Shown: piece by piece, positions 53,380 through 61,191 of the stretch | How the letters are laid out: each line of letters opens with the position of its first letter | How positions within the stretch are numbered: the first letter of the stretch is position 1 | Assembly (NCBI GenBank): GCA_947246015.1 | Contig: CAMXQE010000026.1 | Coordinates: 1 to 61,269 of the forward strand | Length of the DNA: 61,269 bases | Direction: 5' to 3' | From: an uncultured Lachnospiraceae bacterium | GTDB taxonomy: Bacteria > Bacillota > Clostridia > Lachnospirales > Lachnospiraceae | Notes under the pieces: model-generated | The model's database searches: none | Told to the model about the DNA's origin: nothing | The model's input: only the letters and a program-made list of their open reading frames with translations | Program-made: the position numbers and the translations under genes

Positions 53380-54004
53380 AGAATTTTACGGGCAAACGTT
53401 ATATACATTGCAAAATGCAGAGAAATACCTTTTGAAACTTATTGCAGAGTATCAGGAGCTGCCCGAAATAGTGGTGTCGGACAGCTTTGTTATGAATTGT
53501 CAGTCAAGAATCAAGTCAGCGGAAAGTATGGTAAAAAAACTGAAAAACAGAGGCTTTAAAGAAGATTTACATTCTGCCCTTACAAATGTTTATGATGCAG
53601 TGGGAATACGGATTATCTGTGGGTTTATAGACGATGTCTATAAAATCGCCGCATGGATTGAAAAGAGAGAAGAACTTGAGATTATTCTGAGGAAGGATTA
53701 TTTTGCATGGCCGAAACCGAATGGCTATCGGAGCTACCATATATGCCTGCGGATACGGGAAGGGAGTATGGCAGGCACGCAGGCAGAGATACAGATACGG
53801 ACAATGGCAATAGATTTTTGGGCTACGTTGGAACATGAACTGAAATATAAGAAGAAAATTCCATGTGAGGAATTGATACGGAAAGAACTGAAAAGATGTG
53901 CGGATGAGATTGCAGCGACAGACATATCCATGCAGACAATCCGGGATATGTTGGAAAACGGATTTTGCGAGAACAAGGAAGACACAGAAAGTTCATATTT
54001 TTAA
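53369..54004 (+). CDS. Small alarmone synthetase (RelA/SpoT synthetase domain only)
   Basis: A 211-residue (p)ppGpp synthetase of the small, single-domain class (RelP/RelQ-like), which transfers pyrophosphate from ATP to GTP or GDP. Synthetase hallmarks: NVYDAVGIRIICGFIDDVYK with the RelA/SpoT Arg, then KPNGYRSYHICLRI (substrate loop), then EIQIRTMAIDFWATLEHELK with the catalytic Glu-x-Gln-x-Arg. No hydrolase, TGS or ACT domain is present. ATG at 53369 follows GGAGG by 10 bases and overlaps the regulator gene by 11 bases, so its synthesis is coupled to the regulator. Confidence 0.93.
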   Translation: MTDEEFYGQTLYTLQNAEKYLLKLIAEYQELPEIVVSDSFVMNCQSRIKSAESMVKKLKNRGFKEDLHSALTNVYDAVGIRIICGFIDDVYKIAAWIEKREELEIILRKDYFAWPKPNGYRSYHICLRIREGSMAGTQAEIQIRTMAIDFWATLEHELKYKKKIPCEELIRKELKRCADEIAATDISMQTIRDMLENGFCENKEDTESSYF

Positions 54005-54011
54005 TCTGTAT

Positions 54012-54044
54012 TTTCAGTTTTATTTCAGCAAAGCAAATTATACT
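54012..54044 (+). promoter_or_regulatory. Promoter of the small-peptide/ABC transporter operon with tandem TTTCAG box
   Basis: TTTCAG-TTTTA-TTTCAG (54012-54028), 10 bases, TATACT (54039-54044). The geometry equals that of the two regulator promoters, and the base after the box is C in all three (TTTCAGCA). Confidence 0.75.
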
Positions 54045-54080
54045 GGCACACAGAAACACAGGCAAAGAGGAGGATTCATT

Positions 54081-54185
54081 ATGGATAACAACTTATATGA
54101 AAATGAAGCAAATTCTGTAGAAGGAACAAAAGTAAAAAAGAGTTGGAATGGGAAAGTTCAGAAGATAAACAGCAGAAAGAATTAA
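54081..54185 (+). CDS. 34-residue small protein leading the ABC transporter operon
   Basis: An ATG with the strong site AGAGGAGGATTCATT about 30 bases downstream of the predicted start of transcription. The product begins MDNNLYENEANSVEG and ends in a basic stretch (KVKKSWNGKVQKINSRKN). It has no signal peptide or membrane helix and no Gly-Gly leader or Cys residues, so it is not a typical lantibiotic. It may be a regulatory or accessory peptide for the transporter. I do not recognise the family. Confidence 0.6.
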   Translation: MDNNLYENEANSVEGTKVKKSWNGKVQKINSRKN

Positions 54186-54187
54186 AT

Positions 54188-54241
54188 ATGGAAAACAGAC
54201 AGAATCAGAGAGGACAGACTAAGGGAAAGGAAGGGATATAA
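54188..54241 (+). CDS. Possible 17-residue leader peptide
   Basis: ATG at 54188, two bases after the previous stop, gives MENRQNQRGQTKGKEGI and ends one base before the ATPase start at 54243. It could couple translation between the 34-residue protein and the ATPase. No ribosome binding site of its own is evident. Weak. Confidence 0.3.
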   Translation: MENRQNQRGQTKGKEGI

Positions 54242-54242
54242 G

Positions 54243-55331
54243 ATGATAACAGTTGAGCATTTGACAAAACGTTACGGAGATTTCACAGCGGTGAACAATC
54301 TGTCTTTTGAGATTGAGGAAGGGCATGTATATGGTTTCTTAGGCCCGAATGGTGCGGGGAAATCTACCACTATGAATATCATGACGGGGTGCCTGTCAGC
54401 TACGGAAGGGCGTGTCAGGATTGGCGGATATGATATTTTCGAGGAGCCTGATAAGGCAAAGAGATTGATGGGATATCTTCCGGAGCAGCCGCCTCTTTAT
54501 ATGAATGAGACCCCGGTGGAATATCTGAAATTTGTTGGGGAGGCAAAGGGGCTGAAAGGAAGAGAGCTGGCTGAGCAGATAGAAAAAGTAATTTCTCAGA
54601 CGAAACTGGAAGATGTGAGAAATCGTCTGATCTCAAAACTGTCAAAAGGTTACAGGCAGAGGGTTGGTATTGCGCAGGCACTGCTTGGAAATCCCAAGGT
54701 TATTATTCTTGATGAACCGACTGTGGGGCTTGATCCGCTTCAGATTATTGAGATTCGCGACCTGATCGGGCAGCTCGGACAGGAACATACAGTCATATTG
54801 AGTTCCCATATCCTGTCAGAAGTACAGGCAATCTGCGAGAAGGTTCTTATCATTGCGAAGGGGAAGCTGGTGGCTTTTGATAAGCCGGAGAATTTGGAAA
54901 AACTTTTGATGGCATCTAATACGGTTTCTTTTATTGCAGAGGCAAAGACTGATGAGATTGATGAAATTCTGAAAGGAATGTGGGTAGCAGCTGACTGGCA
55001 GATGAAAGACATGGGAAATGGCAGTACCTGTGTAGAGGTGCAGATTGAACAGGGGGAAGCATCGAATCTATGCCGCAGCATCTTTTTTGCCTTTGCAAAG
55101 GAGGGAAAAGCCCTTCTGGAACTGACATCAAAGAAAGCGAATCTGGAGGATGTATTTATTGAACTGACGGAAAGTGATATAGCAGAAAGAGGTTTGACGG
55201 AAAGTGTTTTGGAGGTGACAGAGATGGAAGAAAAGGAAATAAAGGAACAGAAAACAGTAGAAAAAATTATCATAAAAGAGGAGGAATATAAAATGGATGG
55301 AACAGAAGAAAGCGGGGTGGAGGATAAATGA
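54243..55331 (+). CDS. ABC transporter ATPase, GldA-like
   Basis: A 362-residue ATPase subunit with Walker A GPNGAGKST near residue 37, Q-loop YLPEQPPLY, signature LSKGYRQRVGIAQALLG, Walker B VIILDEPTVGLDP and H-loop LSSHI. A C-terminal domain (about 215-310) and an acidic Lys/Glu tail follow, typical of ABC-2 type ATPases with extended ends. It pairs with the permease encoded next, whose start overlaps by 4 bases. In Firmicutes such modules serve antimicrobial resistance or polysaccharide/lipid handling; the substrate is unknown. Confidence 0.92.
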   Translation: MITVEHLTKRYGDFTAVNNLSFEIEEGHVYGFLGPNGAGKSTTMNIMTGCLSATEGRVRIGGYDIFEEPDKAKRLMGYLPEQPPLYMNETPVEYLKFVGEAKGLKGRELAEQIEKVISQTKLEDVRNRLISKLSKGYRQRVGIAQALLGNPKVIILDEPTVGLDPLQIIEIRDLIGQLGQEHTVILSSHILSEVQAICEKVLIIAKGKLVAFDKPENLEKLLMASNTVSFIAEAKTDEIDEILKGMWVAADWQMKDMGNGSTCVEVQIEQGEASNLCRSIFFAFAKEGKALLELTSKKANLEDVFIELTESDIAERGLTESVLEVTEMEEKEIKEQKTVEKIIIKEEEYKMDGTEESGVEDK

Positions 55332-56191
55332 TCGCTGTATTAAAGCATGAATTATCAAACTATTTTCATTCCCTGACAGCTTATATTTTTGGAGCCTTCT
55401 TATTAGCTTTTGTGGGAATAGGCGCTATGATCTATAACATCCAGCAGGCAGTGGCAAATTTTGAATATGTACTTAGCTTTGTCAGTCTTGTTTTTGTGGT
55501 GATCATCCCAATCTTAACAATGAGGGTGATCGCGGAAGAGCGGAAACAGAAAACAGATCAGCTCCTGTATTCACTGCCACTTACAACTACGCAGGTGGTA
55601 ATTGGAAAATATTTGGCTTTATTGGTCATTTATTTGATTCCGTTATGTCTGGTTTCCGTATATCCCCTGATCTTTGCACAGTATGGGGAAGTATACCTGC
55701 TTACTTCTTATGGTTCTATTGCCGCATTTTTTATCATGGGAGCGGCATTGATTTCCATAGGCACATTTATTTCATCACTGACAGAAAATCAGGGGTTTGC
55801 GGCAGGTATTGCAATACCGGTGATCTTACTTAACTATTATAGCGTTAGTCTGGCAGAACATGTTTCTTCAACTGCTTTTGGGTCTGCCATAGCCCTGTGT
55901 GTTCTCAGTGGTCTACTGGGGGTTGTGATTCGTTTCCTGACAAAGAATGAAAATGTGGCGTATGTGGTTTCCATTGTTCTGATCGCAGTGGTATGCATAA
56001 CATACTTCATGGATAATGCGGTATTTGAAGGGCTACTGCCAAAGATTATGACAAAGTTATCTCTCTTTGAACGGTTTTACACTTTTGTGTCAGGTGTTTT
56101 TGATATGACGGCGATTGTTTATTATCTGACAGTGATTGCTTTTTTCTTATTCTTATCAGTACAGTCGCTGGAGAAAAGGAGGTATAACTGA
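55328..56191 (+). CDS. ABC-2 type permease, GldF-like
   Basis: A 287-residue polytopic protein with six hydrophobic segments. It begins MIAVLKHELSNYFHSLTAYI, then FVVIIPILTMRVIAEERKQK, the conserved region joining two helices in GldF-type permeases, and ENQGFAAGIAIPVILLNYYS. The start overlaps the ATPase stop (ATGA) and its stop overlaps the next gene, so all four genes form one transcript. Confidence 0.9.
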   Translation: MIAVLKHELSNYFHSLTAYIFGAFLLAFVGIGAMIYNIQQAVANFEYVLSFVSLVFVVIIPILTMRVIAEERKQKTDQLLYSLPLTTTQVVIGKYLALLVIYLIPLCLVSVYPLIFAQYGEVYLLTSYGSIAAFFIMGAALISIGTFISSLTENQGFAAGIAIPVILLNYYSVSLAEHVSSTAFGSAIALCVLSGLLGVVIRFLTKNENVAYVVSIVLIAVVCITYFMDNAVFEGLLPKIMTKLSLFERFYTFVSGVFDMTAIVYYLTVIAFFLFLSVQSLEKRRYN

Positions 56192-57615
56192 TGATGGAAA
56201 AGAAATACAGAAACCGCATTGCCCTGCAGGGGGGTTCCTATTCGTTGATCATTACAGCGATTGTGCTTGCCATATTGATTGCAGTGAATGTTCTGGTATC
56301 GGCGCTGCCAAGGACGATGACACAGTATGATATCAGTTCTACGAAGCTATACTCTGTCACAAGCAACACAAAGGTAGTGTTGAACGGGCTGGAAAAAGAT
56401 GTGACTATTTACTGGATTGTGCAGTCCGATGAGGAGGACGATGTGATAGAAAATCTGCTTGCCAAATATGAAAGCCTGTCGGAGCACATAGAGGTTGTAA
56501 AAAAGAATCCGGATATCTATCCTACTTTTGCAGAGCAGTATACATCAGAAACAGTACAGAACAACAGTCTTGTTGTTGAATGTGGGGAACGGAGCAGGTT
56601 TATCAGCTATAGTGATATCTATCTTTATGAAACGGATATGAGTTCCTATTCTTATGATGTTTCTTTTGACGGAGAGGGTGCAATCACATCTGCGATTGAT
56701 TATGTGGTAAACGAGGATCAGCCTAAAGTGTATGTGTTGGAAGGGCATGGGGAAGAAGAGCTTTCGACTGCTTTTAGTGAGCAGATTGAGAAAGAGAATA
56801 TAGAACTGAGCAATTTTTCTTTATTGACTGCGGATGAGATCCCGGAAGATGCCGACGGTATTCTGATTTATGCACCTGCCAGTGATATATCGGAAGAAGA
56901 AAAGAACTTACTTGCAGAATATATTTCAGGTGGCGGAAAGCTGATGGTGATGGCAGGACCGACAGAAGACGGTACACTGGAAAATTTGTACAGTATCCTG
57001 ACAGATTATGGCGTAGAGACAGTAGATGGAATCGTTGTGGATACCGATCGTGGGCATTTTGCTTTCCAGGCTCCATATGTGCTGCTGCCGGATATTGCCA
57101 GCAATGAGATCACAGATCCTTTGATCGAAGAAGGTTATTATGCGATTATGCCGATTGCACAGGGGCTTGTGGTGCAGGATACCGGCACAGGGGCGGTAAC
57201 ACAGCTTCTCACCACCTCGGAATCTTCCTTCAGCAAAAGTGACGGGTATGCATTATCTTCTTATGAAAAGGAAGAGGGTGATATAGATGGTCCGTTTGCG
57301 CTGGTGGTTTCAGTTGCGGCAGAGAATGAGGGACAGATCGTATGGTTTACATCATCCCACTTTATGGACGATATGTATAATGCCTATTCATCAGGTGCAA
57401 ACCTTGATATGGCAATGAATGCCATGTCTTCCATTATAGGGGAAAGTGAAGCGGTGGCTATCCGCAGCAAATCGCTGAATTACAATTACCTTACCATCAG
57501 CGATTCCACCGCATCTTTCTTAAAAACAATTATGATCGCGGCATTTCCACTGGCGTATCTGGGAATTGGAATCTGTGTGAGCGTGGGGAGGAGGAAAATG
57601 AATGAAGCGAAATAA
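56191..57615 (+). CDS. GldG-like auxiliary subunit of the ABC transporter
   Basis: A 474-residue membrane protein with a helix near the N-terminus (SLIITAIVLAILIAVNVLVS), a large outer alpha/beta domain of the GldG/ABC-type auxiliary family (KLYSVTSNTKVVLNGLEKDV, QPKVYVLEGHGEEELS, LLAEYISGGGKLMVMAGPT) and a C-terminal helix (IMIAAFPLAYLGIGICVSVG). Such subunits are thought to gather substrate outside the cell. The gene overlaps both neighbours (1 and 14 bases). Confidence 0.9.
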   Translation: MMEKKYRNRIALQGGSYSLIITAIVLAILIAVNVLVSALPRTMTQYDISSTKLYSVTSNTKVVLNGLEKDVTIYWIVQSDEEDDVIENLLAKYESLSEHIEVVKKNPDIYPTFAEQYTSETVQNNSLVVECGERSRFISYSDIYLYETDMSSYSYDVSFDGEGAITSAIDYVVNEDQPKVYVLEGHGEEELSTAFSEQIEKENIELSNFSLLTADEIPEDADGILIYAPASDISEEEKNLLAEYISGGGKLMVMAGPTEDGTLENLYSILTDYGVETVDGIVVDTDRGHFAFQAPYVLLPDIASNEITDPLIEEGYYAIMPIAQGLVVQDTGTGAVTQLLTTSESSFSKSDGYALSSYEKEEGDIDGPFALVVSVAAENEGQIVWFTSSHFMDDMYNAYSSGANLDMAMNAMSSIIGESEAVAIRSKSLNYNYLTISDSTASFLKTIMIAAFPLAYLGIGICVSVGRRKMNEAK

Positions 57616-59053
57616 GAAGATTATGATATTGCTGGCTGTGTTTGTATGTGTCAGCTTAGGGGCTTTTGGGGTAAGCAAATATGAGGAGCAGAAGGAACTT
57701 ATAAAGAACAGCGATGAGATTATCATGGAAGTAGCAAGTGAAGATGTAAATGTGCTTTCATGGGAATGTGATACGGGTTCCTTTGCTTTTCATAAGGATG
57801 AAGAAGGCAGCTGGCTTTATGATACGGATGAGACATTCCCGGTAGATGGGGAAAAGATAAAAGAATTGCTTAATCAGTTTCAGGAGTTCGGTGTTTCCTT
57901 TATAATAGAAGAGGTGGAGGATTTTGGACAGTATGGTCTGGATACGCCTGTTTATACAATCCATATGGAAACAGAATCGGAGACCTATGAGATTCTGCTG
58001 GGTAATTACAGCGCTATGGATTCCGAGCGGTATGTCTCGATTGGAGATGGCAACGCCTATCTTGTAAAGAACGATCCGCTGGAGCAGTTTGAGATTGAGA
58101 TCAGCGATGTGATACTCCATGATGAAATCCCGCAGATGGAGAATGTAGAACAGATACAGTTTGCAGGTGTGGAATCAGAAAAAATTGTCTATGAAGAGGA
58201 CAGTGAAAATACCTATTATGCAGAAGATGTCTTTTTTCTGGAGAAAGATGCTGTAAGGATGCCTCTTGATACCATAAGAGTAAATGATTACCTGAGTACG
58301 ATTAAGAATCTGAACCTGAAAGATTATGTTACTTATAATGCAGGTGAGGAGGAGTTAAAGACATATGGCATGGATGCACCGGAATTGTCAATTGTGTTGG
58401 ACTATACAGGCAGCGAAGAAGAAACGGAGGAAGAAGTATCGGGAACATTTACCCTGCATGTGGGACGCAGTCCGGAAGAGAGGGAGAAGGAATCGGAGAA
58501 AGAGGATGCAGAAGATATGGAAGAAGGAACAGATGAGGCAGAAATTGTGGATGCACAGACTGATGAGGTGACAGTCTATGCCAGAGTAGGGGAATCAAAG
58601 ATTATCTATCAGATCACTGAGGAGCAATATAAAAAACTTATGGATATGTCCTACGATTCTCTGCGTCATCAGGAGATGTTCTGGGCTGATTTTTCAGATA
58701 TGTATCAGCTTGATATCTTGTTGGAAGGAGAAACTTATTCGATTACTTCCGAAATGGAGGATGACGAAAGGAATTATTACTATAAAGAAGAAGAACAGGA
58801 AATGGCAGGGATTAGAGGTGCGATAAGAGGATTGACAGCAACGGAATTTACGGATGAGGAACCGACACAAAAAGAGGAAATAAGTTTTACCATATATCTG
58901 GATCATGAGAACTATCCGGAAGTTCATATTCAGCTCTATCGTTATGATGGGAATCACTGTATAGCAGTAGTTGATGGGGAAACGGTAGCCTTTGTGGAAA
59001 GAACGAAGGTGGTTGATCTGATGGAAGCAGTGAATGCGATTGTCTTAGATTAA
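57602..59053 (+). CDS. DUF4340 protein, partner of the GldG-like subunit
   Basis: A 483-residue exported protein with one N-terminal membrane helix (KIMILLAVFVCVSLGAFGVS) and repeated DUF4340 units: FPVDGEKIKELLNQFQEFGV, YGLDTPVYTIHMETESETYE, MPLDTIRVNDYLSTIKNLNL, YGMDAPELSIVLDY. An acidic linker (EREKESEKEDAEDMEEGTDE) splits the domains. DUF4340 genes regularly follow gldG-type genes. It starts 14 bases inside the previous gene and closes the operon. Confidence 0.9.
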   Translation: MKRNKKIMILLAVFVCVSLGAFGVSKYEEQKELIKNSDEIIMEVASEDVNVLSWECDTGSFAFHKDEEGSWLYDTDETFPVDGEKIKELLNQFQEFGVSFIIEEVEDFGQYGLDTPVYTIHMETESETYEILLGNYSAMDSERYVSIGDGNAYLVKNDPLEQFEIEISDVILHDEIPQMENVEQIQFAGVESEKIVYEEDSENTYYAEDVFFLEKDAVRMPLDTIRVNDYLSTIKNLNLKDYVTYNAGEEELKTYGMDAPELSIVLDYTGSEEETEEEVSGTFTLHVGRSPEEREKESEKEDAEDMEEGTDEAEIVDAQTDEVTVYARVGESKIIYQITEEQYKKLMDMSYDSLRHQEMFWADFSDMYQLDILLEGETYSITSEMEDDERNYYYKEEEQEMAGIRGAIRGLTATEFTDEEPTQKEEISFTIYLDHENYPEVHIQLYRYDGNHCIAVVDGETVAFVERTKVVDLMEAVNAIVLD

Positions 59054-59236
59054 ATTTATGAATGAAGAGCAGGTGCATTATATGCTAAGTTCGAAATCAT
59101 TATAGTAAAGCCATATGGATCAAGAGAATGTGGATTTATAATAGGCTATTCAATATGTGAGACATAGTGCTGTATGGACATATATTGAATAGTCTCTTTG
59201 AACAAAAGAGGTGATAATATCGGACGGATAGTAATA

Positions 59237-59428
59237 ATGGAATTTGACGATTCTGATATGAATATTTTTAATGAACTGATGGAAGTAATAAAAAAGCACT
59301 CAAATTTTAGCAGATATGAAGTACAGTTCCGAGGTGTGTCTAAAACGATTTTCACTCTTTTGGTTGCAGCAATCATTGCCACAAAAAAACAAGAAGATAA
59401 ACAGGGATATGCCATACTGATAAATTGA
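59237..59428 (+). CDS. Short unassigned reading frame
   Basis: About 63 codons from ATG 59237; the product contains EFDDSDMNIFNELMEVIKKH and a hydrophobic segment, TIFTLLVAAIIATK. A frame from TTG 59198 is also possible, with AAGAGGTGATAA inside it. It overlaps nothing recognised except the tail of the MobC remnant on the other strand. It may be a remnant of a mobile element gene. Confidence 0.3.
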   Translation: MEFDDSDMNIFNELMEVIKKHSNFSRYEVQFRGVSKTIFTLLVAAIIATKKQEDKQGYAILIN

Positions 59429-59665
59429 ATTTGTTTCATTAACTTGTTTCGCAACTTGATTTATATTTACACCGATAGAATGTAATTCCTTATTCATTTC
59501 CCGTATATCAGATGTATCGGTATATATAATCAATCCGTCAATCGCCATTTTCCGTAAGTATGCGCCTATCTGTCGTATCGGTAGCTGCGCCATTTTATTA
59601 ACTCCTTTCTGTGTCTGGGTGTGGGATTTGTTACCACAATATTTTTTTGTAGATTTGCAACGCAT
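59424..59665 (-). pseudogene. mobC: Fragment of a MobC relaxosome protein
   Basis: The middle of the frame reads LPIRQIGAYLRKMAIDGLII, then SDIREMNKELHSIGVNINQV and AKQVNETNSIYQ, the core of MobC-type mobilisation proteins of conjugative elements. Both ends are unrelated sequence, so it is a fragment from an excised or decayed element. It lies just outside the DUF4340 operon. Confidence 0.7.
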
Positions 59666-59870
59666 AAGACAATAAGAAAATCATGAGTGTAGCCACACTC
59701 GCTTTGCTTGCTGGTAATAAAAACATTAAATTACCACCTATATATACTAAACGGAAAATTCAAATAAAAAACAACTGTTTTAATTAGTTTTGCATTTTAT
59801 AACTTGCATATTAACTGAAAAATTTATATGATGATATAATTAATAAAAGTAAAATAATGAGGATATATAG
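59666..59870. other. AT-rich gap before the AraC gene
   Basis: No gene is seen. TGAGTGTAGCCACACTCG (59684-59701) forms a small inverted repeat (GAGTGTAG/CCACACTC) that might be an operator or the end of a mobile element. Confidence 0.35.
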
Positions 59871-60713
59871 ATGAAAAGAATATTTGATAAAAAACTCAAC
59901 AGCGATATATTTATCGAACACGCGGTAGTGAGTGAATACCACGAATTTCCTCAAAATCGTAATTATGCGGTCATTGCATATATCGCCTATGGTATCGGAC
60001 TTGCCGACACAAACAATATCCACAGGCAAACGCACCGCCACGAAATCTATTTTATGAATAAAACAGGCAGCTTAAAGCTGTCTGCGATTGAGGGCGACGA
60101 AAAGACATTTGAAATTTATTATGTTTTATTTAAGCCTGAAATGCTTGGTGGGCAGTGGGAAAAATATGCTGAAAACTTTACTGAAATTTCTGATTTTATA
60201 AAAGATGAAAGCAGAAAAACACTGAATATATATGACAGCGAACAAGCGGAAATCAGAAATATTATTGTTAAAATGGTAAGCGAGTATTACGAGAGAAGCG
60301 CAGGCAGCGACATTATGCTTACAGGTTATCTATGCTTGCTCATAACATCTCTGCTCCGCCGTATGAATATAATCGACAATCCGCTTTTCAGCAAAAATCC
60401 GCTTGTAGACCAGACCATACGGCAGATAAAAAATACAATTTATGATAATCCTACCGCGAGCGAAATAGCGGCGCATCGTTTTGTAACGCGCGAGCATTTG
60501 GGACGGGTATTCAAAAAAGAAACAGGACTTACCATAACGCAGTATATAAATATGCAAAAGGTTGAAATAATAAAGGATGTTCTTAAAAACACAGATAGAC
60601 CTATTGAGGAAATACCTATGATCTTTAACAATAAAATCAAATATATACAAAAAATATTTAAGAGATATTCAGGAATGACTATGCGCGAGTACAGAAGCAA
60701 GAACAAAAAATAA
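59871..60713 (+). CDS. AraC family transcriptional regulator
   Basis: A 280-residue regulator. The N-terminal 140 residues look like a cupin sugar-sensing domain (THRHEIYFMNKTGSLKLSAI), and the C-terminal 100 residues contain two helix-turn-helix motifs (NPTASEIAAHRFVTREHLGR and IPMIFNNKIKYIQKIFKRYS). The final part differs from the usual AraC consensus but FKKETGLTITQYI is clear. Base composition is more AT-rich than the older genes. The neighbours suggest control of a plant-polysaccharide utilisation gene. Confidence 0.9.
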   Translation: MKRIFDKKLNSDIFIEHAVVSEYHEFPQNRNYAVIAYIAYGIGLADTNNIHRQTHRHEIYFMNKTGSLKLSAIEGDEKTFEIYYVLFKPEMLGGQWEKYAENFTEISDFIKDESRKTLNIYDSEQAEIRNIIVKMVSEYYERSAGSDIMLTGYLCLLITSLLRRMNIIDNPLFSKNPLVDQTIRQIKNTIYDNPTASEIAAHRFVTREHLGRVFKKETGLTITQYINMQKVEIIKDVLKNTDRPIEEIPMIFNNKIKYIQKIFKRYSGMTMREYRSKNKK

Positions 60714-60814
60714 AGATATCATTTCAAGAAACCAAAATATCATAAATGTATCTTGTCGGGTGATGCAGTTGTTTATATAATTAGAAGCATATTATATAAG
60801 CAGCTGTATTTATT

Positions 60815-61036
60815 ATGAGAAAAATATTCAGTTTGCTTACTGCGGCAATTCTTACCGTGTTAAGTTTTAATCTTACGATTGTTTATGCTGAAATTTCACC
60901 GATTACGGCGACGGCCGAAAACGGAAAATATACTTGGGATTTCGGTATAAATGACGAGGGAAGAATCTTTATGCCTGTCAGACGGAAGGAAATGCTGTAT
61001 GATAAACTTAGAATTATTATGCAAAATCGGAGGTAA
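60815..61036 (+). pseudogene. 5' fragment of a secreted protein gene
   Basis: A classic signal peptide (MRKIFSLLTAAILTVLSFN, then LTIVYAEISP) starts a product that turns at about residue 55 into an unrelated basic tail (RRKEMLYDKLRIIMQNRR). The rest of the gene is missing. The identity of the parent cannot be read. Confidence 0.5.
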
Positions 61037-61038
61037 CA

Positions 61039-61191
61039 ATGAACTTTATTTTTAATATTAATACAGAAATTAAATCGGATGTTGATACGAAGCCCGTAGT
61101 AAACGCGGTAAATATTTTAAAGCGGGATATGGCAAAGGTGTTTAATGATACGGATATGGAAAAAAACAGTATAATACCCCTAAAGTCGTAA
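61039..61191 (+). pseudogene. 5' fragment of a GH115-like gene
   Basis: ATG after CGGAGGTAACA starts a 50-residue frame containing DVDTKPVVNAVNILKRDMAK, which resembles the N-terminal domain of GH115 alpha-glucuronidases (xylan debranching). After KVFNDTDMEKNSII the sequence changes and a TAA follows, and the window ends within 80 bases of sequence that is not GH115-like. Probably disrupted by a mobile element whose end begins near 61176. The GH115 call is tentative. Confidence 0.45.

Noticed and set aside
50544..54004. A VanRS-type vancomycin resistance regulatory system
   Set aside because: The regulator/kinase pair is OmpR-like, but no vanH/A/X-type ligase or peptidase genes are near, and the transporter genes are Gld-type.
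54081..54185. Lantibiotic or Gly-Gly bacteriocin precursor
   Set aside because: No Cys, no Gly-Gly processing site and no modification or peptidase-domain transporter gene is adjacent.
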